A stretch of DNA of 64,000 nucleotides from assembly GCF_017302985.1 (NCBI RefSeq), contig NZ_JAFIMU010000004.1, positions 752,869 through 816,868 of the forward strand, given 5' to 3'. The position numbers and the translations under genes were made by a program. The notes under the pieces are model-generated. The model was not told the DNA's origin. It was given only the letters and a program-made list of their open reading frames with translations, and did not search any database. This document shows positions 50,560 through 59,870 of this stretch, one piece after another (position 1 is the stretch's first letter; each line of letters starts with the position of its first letter). This DNA comes from Corallococcus macrosporus. Lineage in GTDB: Bacteria > Myxococcota > Myxococcia > Myxococcales > Myxococcaceae.

Positions 50560-52296
50560 CTAGTCCTTCGTGCAGACGACGTCGTCGACCTGGAGGTGGT
50601 CGCGGTCGGCGACGCTGCGGCTCGGGTAGAAGAGCAGGCGCCAGTCACGCACGTTGCCAGTGAAGCGGAAGAACACCGGCTGCCACTCATCGCTGTCCAC
50701 GGCGATGAAGTCCGTCTGCGGGCTCCAGCCCGCGCTCGAATAGAGGCGGTGGCGGATGGTGCCATGGCCGCGCACCCGGTACGAACAGGAGTAGTTGCCC
50801 GCCGGCACGGTGAACTTCTCCAGGGAGAAGCGCTCCGCGACCTGGATGGGGACCACGAACTGCAACGCCGCCGAGCCCCCGTGCACCGCGTTCGTGTAAC
50901 GCGCGAGCCGCGAAGGCTTGATCTCCGTGCCCGGGTCCGAGATGCCGTTGTCCAGGCCGTACCAATAGTCAGGGACGAAGTTGTTCCCGTAGTAGGGGAT
51001 GGGCCGCGTGCTCCAGTTCTCGAAGCCGCCGTTGCGGATGATGTTCGAGGAGTGGTCGGCCGCGACGCAGCGCTTGGTGGCCGGGTCGCAGGCGGGCAGG
51101 GCGCCACGGCAGTCATAGGTCGTGAAGCAGGCCCCCTCGGCCAGCTCGCACACGCCCGTGGTGGGATTGCAGGTCGTCGCGGGGTTGCTGCACGTCACGC
51201 CGGCGCAGGGGTCGCCCTCGATGCACAGGTGCGTGGCGGTGTCGCAGACGGGCGTCTCCGGCGTCCCCGCGCAGTCCGCGTGGCGCACGCAGCGGTCCTC
51301 CGCGGTCACGCACGTGTGGGTCGCATCACAGGCCTGCCACTCGTTGCAGTCCGCGGCGTCATCGCAGCGGCCGGAGAGCGGCTGGCACGTGGCGGTGGCG
51401 TTGTCGCACCGCGCCCAGACCTCGCAGCTCACCTGATCACACGGCTCCGGGGCCCGCACGCAGCGGACGTTGTCGATGAGCAGGTGCTCGCCCGTGGTGT
51501 TCTGGACGCTGAAGATGAGCTCGAAGGTGTCGAAGACGGCGTTGGCCAGGTTGAAGGAGTACGCCACCTGCTTCCACGTCTGGGTGTCGACGGTGGTGTA
51601 GGCCGAGTAGGTGGAATAGGTGGTGCCGTTATAGAAGGCGTTGCGGACCTCGCCCCGCCCGCGTGCCTGGTAGGTGCAGGAGTAGCGGCCCGCGGGCATG
51701 GACTTCGCCACGGTGCTGAAGCGCTTGTGGGTGCCCGTGGCGTTGATCAGCCGGGCCGCGTTCACGCCTTCGAAGGCCTGCGTCGTGACCTTCTGCACCG
51801 GGTCCTCGATGTTCGTCGTGCTCCCGGACCACAGCGCCGGGGTCGCACCGGGCCACTCCTCGAAGCCGCCGTTGTCGATGACGTTCACCTCGGTGGGGCC
51901 GCCCGCGTCCGGCGTGCCGGAGTCAGGCGTCTCCGAGCCGGCGTCCGGCGTCCCGGAGCCCGCGTCGGTCGGCTCCGTGCCCGCGTCGGTCGGCTCCGTG
52001 CCCGCGTCCGGCGTCACGGTGCCGGAGTCAGGAGTCTGGGTGCCGGAATCGGGGACCTCGGTGCCGGAGTCCGGGACCTCGAAGCCCGCGTCCGGCTCCC
52101 CGGCGCCCGCGTCCGGCTCGGGGTTGCCGGAGTCCGGCGTCTCGACGCCCGCGTCCGGCCGGGACTGCCCGGCATCGGGCGCCTCCGGAGAATTCGAATC
52201 GCCGCACGCGACGGCCAGGACCAGCAACGAAGTCAGACACACTCGAAACAACGTCAACGCGAGCCTCCGGTTCCAGGAACGGATCTTTACTACCAC
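50560..52296 (-). CDS. Lipoprotein with PDAG repeats, two carbohydrate-binding-like domains and Cys-rich region
   Basis: 578 aa. Lipobox VAC with Cys31. Residues ~38-130 hold fourteen 7-residue PD(A/S)G repeats, a likely envelope-spanning linker. Two beta-sandwich domains then begin with NVIDNGGFEEWP and NIIRNGGFENWS, as in carbohydrate-binding-module-like proteins, separated by a Cys-rich EGF/TIL-like stretch of ~110 residues. Surface exposure is likely. The GTG at 52296 is taken as start, 5 bp after the stop of the anti-sigma gene; no ATG fits. It is the last gene of the sigma-factor operon and a natural member of its regulon. Confidence 0.7.
   Translation of the reverse strand: MVVKIRSWNRRLALTLFRVCLTSLLVLAVACGDSNSPEAPDAGQSRPDAGVETPDSGNPEPDAGAGEPDAGFEVPDSGTEVPDSGTQTPDSGTVTPDAGTEPTDAGTEPTDAGSGTPDAGSETPDSGTPDAGGPTEVNVIDNGGFEEWPGATPALWSGSTTNIEDPVQKVTTQAFEGVNAARLINATGTHKRFSTVAKSMPAGRYSCTYQARGRGEVRNAFYNGTTYSTYSAYTTVDTQTWKQVAYSFNLANAVFDTFELIFSVQNTTGEHLLIDNVRCVRAPEPCDQVSCEVWARCDNATATCQPLSGRCDDAADCNEWQACDATHTCVTAEDRCVRHADCAGTPETPVCDTATHLCIEGDPCAGVTCSNPATTCNPTTGVCELAEGACFTTYDCRGALPACDPATKRCVAADHSSNIIRNGGFENWSTRPIPYYGNNFVPDYWYGLDNGISDPGTEIKPSRLARYTNAVHGGSAALQFVVPIQVAERFSLEKFTVPAGNYSCSYRVRGHGTIRHRLYSSAGWSPQTDFIAVDSDEWQPVFFRFTGNVRDWRLLFYPSRSVADRDHLQVDDVVCTKD
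51901..52186. repeat. 21-bp imperfect tandem coding repeat (PDAG/PDSG)
   Basis: Fourteen copies of a degenerate 21-bp unit encode (P/T)D(A/S)GxxX. Variation is mostly at synonymous or spacer positions. Similar linkers are common in myxobacterial lipoproteins. Confidence 0.8.
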
Positions 52297-52301
52297 ACTG
52301 T

Positions 52302-52679
52302 TCAGGGAACCTTCTCCACGCGGGACAGGGCCCGGGGTGGCACCTCCTCTCGGACCGAGGCCCCGTAGGTCACGAGCAGCGCGGCCGCCAGCGCGGCCAG
52401 TGCGCCTCCCAGTGCCAGGGGGCGCTCCCACCGGCTCCACGCGCGGGTGACGGCCTGGGGGCGCACCTCCCGCGCCACGGCGAGCCGCAGCCGGTCCCGG
52501 GCCTGTGGAGAGGGCAGGGGGCCTTCCTCGCTCGTCTCCAGCTCGCGCTTGAGCGCGATGAACTCCCGCAGGCACTTCGTGCACTCGGGCAGGTGGTCCT
52601 CGACGGCCTGCCGGGCCTCCGGGTCCAGGGTTCCGAAGTGGTAGGCCACCAGCTCGGGCGCCACGGTGTGGCAGCTCAT
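52302..52679 (-). CDS. Anti-sigma factor with zinc finger (zf-HC2/ZAS) and one TM helix
   Basis: 125 aa. N-terminal zinc-binding anti-sigma motif (HxxxCxxC as DHLPECTKC, with an upstream His in SCHTVAPE), then a linker and a transmembrane helix at about residues 92-110 (LALGGALAALAAALLVTY), with a short periplasmic end. It should hold the ECF sigma factor at the membrane. ATG 52679 overlaps the sigma stop as ATGA, so the two are made in step. Confidence 0.85.
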   Translation of the reverse strand: MSCHTVAPELVAYHFGTLDPEARQAVEDHLPECTKCLREFIALKRELETSEEGPLPSPQARDRLRLAVAREVRPQAVTRAWSRWERPLALGGALAALAAALLVTYGASVREEVPPRALSRVEKVP

Positions 52680-53206
52680 GGGTGCATCTCCTCGCGCAGC
52701 TGTTTCATCATCTGGTGCATCCGGGACTTCACCGTTCCCAGGGGGAGGCCCAGGACGGTGGCCATCTCCTCGTACGACATGCCCTGGGTGCGCAGGGCGT
52801 AGAGTTCGCCCAGCTCCAGGGGCAGCCGGGCCACGGCCTCGCGCAGCGCATCCCGGGCCTGCTGGTGCTCCAGGGCGTGCTCGGGTCCGGGGATGGGCTC
52901 CTCCGGCGAGTCGGCTTCCTTCTTCAGGGCCCGGGTCGCCCGGTGGGCGGACCGGTGGCGGTTGAGACAGAGGTTGCGCGAGACCTGGAAGAGCCACGCC
53001 CGGAAGCTTCGCGCGGCACGGCCTCCGGCCCGGTCGCGGAGGACGGCCAGGAACGTCTCGTGAAGGACGTCTTCGGCCTCGTGGGCATCCTGGAGGTGCT
53101 TGCGGATGAACCCGAAGAGGTGCCGCTCGTAGCGCGCGTAGAGCGCATCGAAGGCCTTGAGGTCTCCGCCCAGCAAGGCTTCGTAGAGTGCCTCGTCCGA
53201 TGGCAT
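52676..53206 (-). CDS. ECF-type RNA polymerase sigma factor
   Basis: 176 aa with region 2 (YARYERHLFGFIRKHL..AEDVLHETFLAVLRD) and region 4 (LPLELGELYALRTQGMSYEEMATVLGLPLGTVKSRMHQ). Regions 1 and 3 are absent, as in all ECF factors. The cognate anti-sigma gene overlaps downstream. It probably activates its own operon, including the PDAG lipoprotein. Confidence 0.9.
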   Translation of the reverse strand: MPSDEALYEALLGGDLKAFDALYARYERHLFGFIRKHLQDAHEAEDVLHETFLAVLRDRAGGRAARSFRAWLFQVSRNLCLNRHRSAHRATRALKKEADSPEEPIPGPEHALEHQQARDALREAVARLPLELGELYALRTQGMSYEEMATVLGLPLGTVKSRMHQMMKQLREEMHP

Positions 53207-53212
53207 GGGCGT

Positions 53213-53581
53213 TCAGGGCTGCGAAGCGGGCGCGCGGAACAGCCCCATCACGCGGACGGCCCCGATGGACACGAAGACGCCGGCGATGAGGAGGAGGACG
53301 AGGCCCAGCACCAGGGGGTGGAGCGACTCCTCGCAGCCGAGGGCGGCGATCTGGAGCTGCTCCGCGGGAGGCACGAGGTGCAGGTATCTCAGGGAGTTCA
53401 TCACCCCCAGGCAGAAGCCCAGCATGCCCGCGGTGAACGTGGTGGCGCCCAGGCCGATGAGCGACGAGAGGTAGCGCGGCTCGGGCCGGAACAGGAAGAG
53501 GATGCTGCAGGCCACCAGCAGGAACCCGAACAGCAGCGTCGGGTACATGGAAATGCCACCCGACATGAAGAACTCGAACAT
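53213..53581 (-). CDS. Small membrane protein ahead of the sigma-factor gene
   Basis: 122 aa, three to four transmembrane helices, starting FEFFMSGGISMYPTLLFGFLL and ending with a helix near AGVFVSIGAVRVM. The opening resembles MotA/TolQ-like inner-membrane proteins, but only locally. Six bases separate it from the sigma gene, so it may take part in the same signal path. GGGAGATGAGCGC precedes the ATG. Confidence 0.65.
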   Translation of the reverse strand: MFEFFMSGGISMYPTLLFGFLLVACSILFLFRPEPRYLSSLIGLGATTFTAGMLGFCLGVMNSLRYLHLVPPAEQLQIAALGCEESLHPLVLGLVLLLIAGVFVSIGAVRVMGLFRAPASQP

Positions 53582-53665
53582 GCGCTCATCTCCCGCGAGC
53601 CTTGCTCGCCATGAAGTGCTTCCGCGGGAATGAAGGAACCGGTCGGCGAAAAAGGTTCGCGGGGG

Positions 53666-54571
53666 TCATCCCGTTCCGCCGCCCAGCGCCCGGGCTGCCT
53701 CGATGAACAGACGCAAGGGCTCCGAACGCTGTGCGCGGCTCGGGTAGTAGAGGAAGAACCCGGGCACGGTGGGCGCGCAGTCCTCCAGCACCCGCACGAG
53801 GCGTCCGGAGTCCAGTTCCTCCTGGATGGAGGGCTCCAGGGCATACGCCAGCCCCAGCCCCGCGGCGGCGAACGCCACGCCGGCCATCTCGTCGTTGGTG
53901 GCGATGCTGCCCTGCACCGGGATGCGCCAGGTCTTGCTGCCGCGCTCGAACTCCCACGCATAGGGCGTCCCGGTGGTCTGTGAGCGCAGGACGATGCAAT
54001 GGTGCTGGAGCAGGTCCTCGGGGCGCTCCGGGTGGCCGTGCTTCTCGAGGTAGGCCGGCGCCCCCACCACCACGAAGCGGAAGGCATCCGTCAGCCGCAC
54101 CTGCACCATGTCGCGCTCAAGGGTCTCGCTCAGGCGCACGCCCGCGTCGTAGCCCTCCGCGACGATGTCGATGAGGCGTTGCTCGACGACGATGTCCACC
54201 TCCACGCGGGGATGGCGCGCCTGGAAGGAGGGCAGCACCGGCGCGATGATCAGCGGCACCGCCGCTCGCGGCACGGACAGCTTCAACCGTCCGATGGCCT
54301 CCCCGGGCTGGGCCGAGGCCCCCTGAAGCGCGGCAGCGGCCTGGGCAAGGCCTGGGCCGGCCTCCTCCACCAGCCGCCGCCCCGCGTCCGTCAGGGACAC
54401 GCTTCGCGAGGTGCGTTGGAGCAGGACCACGCCCAGCTGCTCCTCCAGCTGCCGGACGGACTGGCTCACGGCCGCCGTGGAGACGCCCAGCTCGCGCGCC
54501 GCGCCAGAGAAGCTCTGGAGCCGCGCGACGGCCAGGAACACATGCAGCTGTTGGAAGAGAGCGGTCTTCAT
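53666..54571 (-). CDS. LysR-family transcriptional regulator
   Basis: 301 aa. Helix-turn-helix SFSGAARELGVSTAAVSQSVRQLEEQLGV and LysR substrate-binding domain; it fits the DmlR/YhjC-type subgroup near transporters. ATG at 54571 starts a normal LysR N-terminus (MKTALFQQLHVFLAV); an upstream in-frame ATG at 54595 adds eight residues. Divergent from an MFS transporter. Confidence 0.87.
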   Translation of the reverse strand: MKTALFQQLHVFLAVARLQSFSGAARELGVSTAAVSQSVRQLEEQLGVVLLQRTSRSVSLTDAGRRLVEEAGPGLAQAAAALQGASAQPGEAIGRLKLSVPRAAVPLIIAPVLPSFQARHPRVEVDIVVEQRLIDIVAEGYDAGVRLSETLERDMVQVRLTDAFRFVVVGAPAYLEKHGHPERPEDLLQHHCIVLRSQTTGTPYAWEFERGSKTWRIPVQGSIATNDEMAGVAFAAAGLGLAYALEPSIQEELDSGRLVRVLEDCAPTVPGFFLYYPSRAQRSEPLRLFIEAARALGGGTG

Positions 54572-54621
54572 CGCGGTGGGCCACTTTCCGCGCATCGCCG
54601 GGCCGCCATCAACCCCTGCTT

Positions 54622-54632
54622 AACGGCCCGTT
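54622..54632. promoter_or_regulatory. Palindrome AACGGCCCGTT, candidate LysR operator
   Basis: A perfect 11-bp palindrome, 50 bp upstream of the LysR start and 144 bp upstream of the MFS start, in the 205-bp divergent gap. Confidence 0.4.
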
Positions 54633-54776
54633 CGCTCCTCGCCATCTAGCCGCCAGGGGGCGCGCCGCGTACTCCTCTCATCAGGCCCTGCTGCTCCAGA
54701 GAGCGCGATGCGCGGGGCCCTGGCCCCAAGCGGACGCCGAGGCCTTCAAGCGCGTCCCCCAACCTGAGAGAGCTTC

Positions 54777-56009
54777 ATGTCCATCCCACTCGCCGGAGCG
54801 CCCACGGCGCCGGCCTTGCGCGCCACGTCCTGGGGCGCCGTCTTCGCGCTCACCCTGTGCGTCTCGACGCTCGTCGCGTCCGAGTTCATGCCGGTGAGCC
54901 TCCTGACGCCCATCGCGTCGGACCTCCACCTGAGCGAAGGCCGCGCCGGTCAGGCGATTGCCGTGTCCGGCCTCTTCGCCGTGCTGACGAGCCTCTTCAT
55001 CGCGTCCGCAGCCCGCTCCGTCGACCGCCGGAAGCTGCTCCTCGGGCTCACCGGCCTGATGCTGGCTTCGGGCCTGGTGACCGCCCTGGCGCCGAGCTTC
55101 ACCGTGCTCATGGTGGGCCGTGCGCTCATCGGCGTCGTCATCGGCGGCTTCTGGTCGCTGTCGGCGGCTACGGTCATGCGGCTGGTCCCTGAGTCCAGCG
55201 TGCCGCGTGCGCTCGGCCTGCTGAACGGCGGCAACGCGCTGGCCACCACCATCGCGGCACCGCTCGGCAGCTTCCTGGGCCAGTACATCGGATGGCGGGG
55301 CGCTTTCTTCGCGGTCGTCCCGCTCGCGGCCATCACCCTCGTGTGGCAGTTCCTCACCCTGCCTTCGATGCCGACGGAGCGCGCCGCGCCGCCTCCGAGC
55401 ACGTTCGCCCTCCTCCGGCGTCCCCAGGCGCGCTGGGGCATCCTGGCGGTCACGCTCTTCTTCATGGGCCAGTTCGCCCTCTTCACGTACCTGCGTCCCT
55501 TCCTGGAGACGGTCACGCGGGTCGGGGTGTCGGCCCTCTCGTTGATCCTGCTGGGCATGGGCGTCGCGGGGCTCGTGGGCACGTATCTCATTGGCTTCCT
55601 GGTGGCCCGGCGGCTGTCCGCGGTGCTCATCGCCGCGCCAGTGGCAATGGCCGTCATCGCGGTCGCGCTCGTCGTCCTCGGCCAGTCCGTCGCGGCGACG
55701 GCCGTCCTACTCGTGGGGTGGGGGCTCATCGGTACGGCGGCGCCGGTCGCGTGGTGGACGTGGCTCAGCCGCACGCTGCCGCGCGACGCGGAGGCTGGCG
55801 GTGGCCTGATGGTCGCGGCCATCCAGCTCGCCATCACGGCCGGCGCTTCGCTCGGAGGGATGCTGTTCGACCGCGGCGGCTACCAGAGCACCTTCGTGCT
55901 GAGCGCCGCGCTGCTCGGAGGAGGGGCCCTCCTGGCCCTCCGCGCGTCAAGGGATGTCTGTGTTGGCGGGGCCGAAGCCCCCATGGCGCCGCTGAAGACA
56001 GCCACCTGA
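54777..56009 (+). CDS. MFS transporter, drug/arabinose efflux-like (DHA1)
   Basis: 410 aa with twelve predicted helices. The loop after helix 2 holds the MFS motif region (SAARSVDRRKLLLGLTGLM), and helix 5 has the PLGSFLGQYIGWRGAFF antiporter-type motif C. It is a proton-driven exporter of the AraJ/YdhP/CmlA kind; the cargo is unknown. GAGAGAG precedes the ATG. It is the first gene of a block with a hydrolase and a dehydrogenase, opposite a LysR gene. Confidence 0.88.
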   Translation: MSIPLAGAPTAPALRATSWGAVFALTLCVSTLVASEFMPVSLLTPIASDLHLSEGRAGQAIAVSGLFAVLTSLFIASAARSVDRRKLLLGLTGLMLASGLVTALAPSFTVLMVGRALIGVVIGGFWSLSAATVMRLVPESSVPRALGLLNGGNALATTIAAPLGSFLGQYIGWRGAFFAVVPLAAITLVWQFLTLPSMPTERAAPPPSTFALLRRPQARWGILAVTLFFMGQFALFTYLRPFLETVTRVGVSALSLILLGMGVAGLVGTYLIGFLVARRLSAVLIAAPVAMAVIAVALVVLGQSVAATAVLLVGWGLIGTAAPVAWWTWLSRTLPRDAEAGGGLMVAAIQLAITAGASLGGMLFDRGGYQSTFVLSAALLGGGALLALRASRDVCVGGAEAPMAPLKTAT

Positions 56010-56038
56010 AAAACCATCAACCCATGAGGCTGAAGACC

Positions 56039-57100
56039 ATGAAACAGCGTTTGCTTGGAGCATTGCTGCTCGGTTCACTCGCCGCACCGGGAGCCTGGGC
56101 CGCGTCCCCGGCCTCCGTGGCGCGTCCCACGCCAGGCCTTGCGTCTGGAGACACATCCAACGGCGCGGACAACTTCTACACGAGCGACAAGGTCACGGTT
56201 CAGAAGGTCGTCTTCAAGAACCAGTTCAAGATGAAGGTCGCCGGGAACCTGTTCGTTCCCAAGGGCCTGAAGCGCGGCGCGAAGACTCCGGCCATCGTCG
56301 TCGGGCACCCCATGGGCGCGATCAAGGAGCAGAGCGCGAACCTGTACGCCACGAAGCTGGCGGAGCAGGGCTTCGTCACCCTGTCCCTGGACCTGTCCTT
56401 CTGGGGCGACAGTGAAGGCCAGCCCCGCAACGTGGTCGCGCCGGACGTCTACGCGGAGGACTTCAGCGCCGCGGTGGATTTCCTGCGCACCCAGCCGGTG
56501 GTCGACAGGGAGCGGATTGGCGTCCTCGGGATCTGCGGTAGCGGGAGCTTCGTCATCAGCGCGGCGAAGATCGATCCGCGCATCAAGGCTGTCGCGACCG
56601 TCAGCATGTATGACATGGGCGCCGCCAGCCGGAACGGGCTCAAGCACTCGGTGACCCTCGAGCAGCGGAAGAAGTTCCTCGAGGAGGCCGCGTTGCAGCG
56701 CGACGTGGAGTTCGCGGGGGGCGAGACGAAATACACGAGCGGCACGCCCGAAGCGCTGACGGACTCGTCCACGGTGATTGACCGTGAGTTCTACGACTTC
56801 TACCGCACCGCGCGCGGACACCGTCCGAACACCACGACGCATCCGACGCTCAGCAGCAACACGCGGTTCATGAACTTCTACCCGTTCACGGACATCGAGA
56901 CGATCTCTCCCCGGCCGATGCTCTTCATCGCGGGAGAGAACGCCCACTCCCGGGAGTTCAGCGACGAGGCCTACCGGCTCGCCGGTGAGCCCAAGGAACT
57001 GGTCATCGTGCCGGGCGCGGGTCACGTGGACCTCTACGACCGTGTCGGCCTCATCCCCTTCGACAAGCTGACCACGTTCTTCCAGACGAACCTGAAGTGA
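56039..57100 (+). CDS. Exported alpha/beta hydrolase, dienelactone-hydrolase-like (Cys elbow)
   Basis: 353 aa. Signal peptide (MKQRLLGALLLGSLAAPGAWA). The nucleophile elbow is GICGSGSF, a Cys in the Ser position, as in the DLH/YcjY group; the His is in VPGAGHVDLY. Catalysis by Cys is expected there. ATG 56039 has GAGG nine bases upstream; ATG 56024 is the alternative. It lies 29 bp after the MFS gene and 43 bp before the dehydrogenase, so one operon is likely. Confidence 0.75.
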   Translation: MKQRLLGALLLGSLAAPGAWAASPASVARPTPGLASGDTSNGADNFYTSDKVTVQKVVFKNQFKMKVAGNLFVPKGLKRGAKTPAIVVGHPMGAIKEQSANLYATKLAEQGFVTLSLDLSFWGDSEGQPRNVVAPDVYAEDFSAAVDFLRTQPVVDRERIGVLGICGSGSFVISAAKIDPRIKAVATVSMYDMGAASRNGLKHSVTLEQRKKFLEEAALQRDVEFAGGETKYTSGTPEALTDSSTVIDREFYDFYRTARGHRPNTTTHPTLSSNTRFMNFYPFTDIETISPRPMLFIAGENAHSREFSDEAYRLAGEPKELVIVPGAGHVDLYDRVGLIPFDKLTTFFQTNLK

Positions 57101-57143
57101 CCCCGGCGTCGCCAGGGAACGCAAACAAGACAAGGAGCATCCC

Positions 57144-58169
57144 ATGCGTGGAATCGTGATGGCAGCGCCCGGCGACGTTCGCGTCGAGGAGCGCGAGGAC
57201 CCGAAGATCATCAAGCCGACCGATGCGATCATCCGGCTCACGGCGACCTGCATCTGCGGGTCGGACCTATGGCCCTACCGGGGCGTCGAGCCTGTCAACC
57301 ACACGCCGATGGGCCATGAGTACGTCGGCGTCGTCGAGGAGATCGGCGACGAGGTGAAGACCCTCAAGGTCGGCGACTTCGTCGTCGGGTCGTTCGTCAT
57401 CTCGGACAACACCTGCGAGATCTGCCAGGCCGGGTATCAATCCCGCTGCGTGCACGCTGAGTTCGTCTCGCAGACGATTGGCACCCAGGCCGAGAGGGCC
57501 CGCATCCCCTTCGCCGACGGGACCCTCGTGGCCACGCCCGGGCATCCCGCTCCGGACCTGATCCCGTCGCTGCTCGCCGCATCCGACGTGCTCGGCACGG
57601 GCTGGTTCGCCGCGGTCGCCGCCGAGGCAGGCCCCGGCAAGACGGTCGCGGTCGTCGGTGACGGCGCGGTCGGGCTGATGGGCGTCCTGGCTGCCAGACA
57701 GCTCGGCGCCGAGCGGATCATCGCCATGTCCCGTCACGCCGACAGGCAGGCACTGGCCCGCGAGTACGGCGCAACGGACATCGTCGAAGCGCGCGGCGAC
57801 GAGGGCGTGGCGAGGATCAAGCAACTGACGAACGGGCTCGGCGCGCACAGCGTGATCGAGGCGGTCGGCACCCACGAATCGATGATGCAGGCCATCCGCG
57901 CCACCCGGCCCGGCGGGCACGTCGGCTTCGTCGGCGTCGCCCACGAGGGAGTCTCCCTCCCCGCGGACGAGCTGTTCTTCTCCGAAGTGCACCTGCACGG
58001 AGGCCCGGCCCCGGTGCGCCGGTTCCTGCCCCACCTCATCCAGCTCATCTGGGACCGGAAGATCAACCCGGGCAAGGTCTTCGACCTCACCCTGCCACTG
58101 GCCGAGGCGAGCGAGGGCTACAAGGCGATGCACGAGCGCCGCGCCATCAAGGTGCTGCTCTCGCTCTAG
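57144..58169 (+). CDS. Zinc-dependent alcohol dehydrogenase, MDR family
   Basis: 341 aa. Catalytic zinc ligands in CICGSD and GHEYVG, structural zinc site partly conserved in CEICQAGYQSRC, and nucleotide-binding VVGDGAVGLMGVL. It oxidises or reduces an alcohol/aldehyde with NAD(P). Its codon choice (more GTC, ATC, GAG pairs) looks slightly unlike neighbours, so recent acquisition is possible. A good ribosome site, AAGGAGCATCCC, precedes the ATG. Confidence 0.87.
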   Translation: MRGIVMAAPGDVRVEEREDPKIIKPTDAIIRLTATCICGSDLWPYRGVEPVNHTPMGHEYVGVVEEIGDEVKTLKVGDFVVGSFVISDNTCEICQAGYQSRCVHAEFVSQTIGTQAERARIPFADGTLVATPGHPAPDLIPSLLAASDVLGTGWFAAVAAEAGPGKTVAVVGDGAVGLMGVLAARQLGAERIIAMSRHADRQALAREYGATDIVEARGDEGVARIKQLTNGLGAHSVIEAVGTHESMMQAIRATRPGGHVGFVGVAHEGVSLPADELFFSEVHLHGGPAPVRRFLPHLIQLIWDRKINPGKVFDLTLPLAEASEGYKAMHERRAIKVLLSL

Positions 58170-58262
58170 TCCTCGAGCGCGGCCTCTTCAACCCGTCCAG
58201 GAAGCCGCTTCAGCCAGGGTCCATCGCCGCGCAGGGTGTCGGTCTCCCCGCCGCGGAGCACC

Positions 58263-59852
58263 CTAGACGCGGAAGCCGGCCACCACGCCCTGGATGCCCT
58301 GGAAGGCGACCTCCAGCCGCTGGATGGCGGACTCGACGTCCTCGTTGGCCTGCACGCTGTCCTTCATCATCTTGGAGAAGTCCGTCACCACCGCCGTCAT
58401 CTGCACGATGCCCGCGTTCTGCTGGGTGAAGGAGCGGACGATGTCCTGGGCGGCGCTGCTGCTGTCGCGCACGGCCTCCGTCAGCGCCTCCAGGTTCTGC
58501 CCGGAGGCGAGCGCCTCGCGGATGCCCTCCGCCATCTTGTGATGGCTGCTCTCCACGGACTCGGTGACGGCGCTCACCGACGTGCTCATCTCCGCCAGCA
58601 GACCGCTGATGCTCTGCGCGCCGCGCAGGGACTGCTGCGACAGCGAGCGCATCTCCCGGGCCACCACCGCGAAGCTGCGCCCATGCTCGCCCGAGCGGGC
58701 CGCTTCGATGGCCGCGTTGATGGCCAGCACGTTGGATTGATCCGACAGGTCCTTCACCGTCTTCAGGATGGCGGACGCCTTGCGCGACCCCTCCGTCAGC
58801 CGGCCAATGGCAGGCATCAGCTCGCCCACCTGGGCGCGCAGTTGCTCCAGCGCCGCGCCGCTCTGCCGCAGGCGCTCCTGGCCCGTCTGGCTGGTCTGCT
58901 CCGCGCGCTTCGCGACCTCCAGCACCGTGTTGGCCTGCCGCGAGGCCTCCAGCGACCGGTCCTGGATGTCCCGCATGGCCACGCTCGCCTCCTCGATGCT
59001 GGAGGACTGGCGCGCGAGCTGCTGGGACTGCTCACGGCTGATGTACGTCAGCCCCTCGACGCTGCCCGCCAGCTCCTTCAGCGTCTCCTGGAGGGTGACG
59101 GGGATGGTGCGCAGGCGCTGCACCAGGAGGTTGATGCTCTGGGCCAGGAGGCCAATCTCATCCTGGGATTGGATGCTGATGACCTGGGTGAGGTCTCCCT
59201 CGGTGGCGATGCGCGAGGCGACCTGCGTGAGGCGCAGCAGGGGCTGGGCCACCTGCGACACCAGCCACACCGACAGCGACGCGAGCACGCCCAGCAGGAT
59301 GAGCCCCAGGATGACCAGGCGCCGCTGCGAGCCGGCGTGCTCCTCCAGCGTGAGGGCGAAGGAGGCCCCCATCTCGCGCTGATCCTCCTCGGTGGCGCGC
59401 GTCAGCGCGTCCCGCACCTTGTTGTAGCGCGCCGTCAGCTCCGGGAGCCGGGTGGCCGCTTGGGCGTCCTTGTTGATCATCCGCTCGCTCGTCTCGCGGG
59501 CGAGGACCATGTAGTCGCGCAGCTGCGCCTCCAGCGTGTCCAGGCGCACCGGGTTGATGGCGGAGTTGGCGCGCCCCTCGGCGACGCGCTGGAGGAAGCG
59601 CTTCGCGATGGCGTCCGCCTCGGCGAGCTGCTCCAGGTCCTCCGCCGCCACCGCGTCCTGGAGGCCGCGCTGCAGTTGTTGCAGGAGCACGTCCAGATCC
59701 CGGCTGAGGAGCACCGCGGGCACGTAGCCCTTCTCGATGCGCTCCAGGTGCGTCCGCGTGCTGCGCCCGAGCAGCTCGGACAGACCGATGATGGCCACCA
59801 GGAAGATGGCCGCGAGGACGGGGAGCAGCAGGACCTTGTGCTTGAATCGCAT
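58263..59852 (-). CDS. Methyl-accepting chemotaxis protein (HAMP + MCP signalling)
   Basis: 529 aa. TM1 at about residues 8-28, a periplasmic helical region (about 30-170), TM2 at about 175-195, HAMP (about 195-250) and the MCP hairpin (about 290-525). The hairpin tip is intact (IEAARSGEHGRSFAVVAREMRSL). The periplasmic part is predicted to be a four-helix bundle (about 140 residues). It shares an operon with a phosphate-binding-like protein and a porin, so the ligand may be an anion. Confidence 0.87.
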   Translation of the reverse strand: MRFKHKVLLLPVLAAIFLVAIIGLSELLGRSTRTHLERIEKGYVPAVLLSRDLDVLLQQLQRGLQDAVAAEDLEQLAEADAIAKRFLQRVAEGRANSAINPVRLDTLEAQLRDYMVLARETSERMINKDAQAATRLPELTARYNKVRDALTRATEEDQREMGASFALTLEEHAGSQRRLVILGLILLGVLASLSVWLVSQVAQPLLRLTQVASRIATEGDLTQVISIQSQDEIGLLAQSINLLVQRLRTIPVTLQETLKELAGSVEGLTYISREQSQQLARQSSSIEEASVAMRDIQDRSLEASRQANTVLEVAKRAEQTSQTGQERLRQSGAALEQLRAQVGELMPAIGRLTEGSRKASAILKTVKDLSDQSNVLAINAAIEAARSGEHGRSFAVVAREMRSLSQQSLRGAQSISGLLAEMSTSVSAVTESVESSHHKMAEGIREALASGQNLEALTEAVRDSSSAAQDIVRSFTQQNAGIVQMTAVVTDFSKMMKDSVQANEDVESAIQRLEVAFQGIQGVVAGFRV

Positions 59853-59870
59853 GGCGCCGGGCTCGCTCGC

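Noticed and set aside
51901..52186. Possible CRISPR array or minisatellite
   Set aside because: It is a degenerate in-frame 21-bp repeat coding for PDAG linkers, without constant repeats or unique spacers.
57144..58169. Horizontally acquired dehydrogenase
   Set aside because: The codon-use difference is slight and judged by eye; no mobile element, att site or tRNA flanks the block, so I mention it only in the gene entry.
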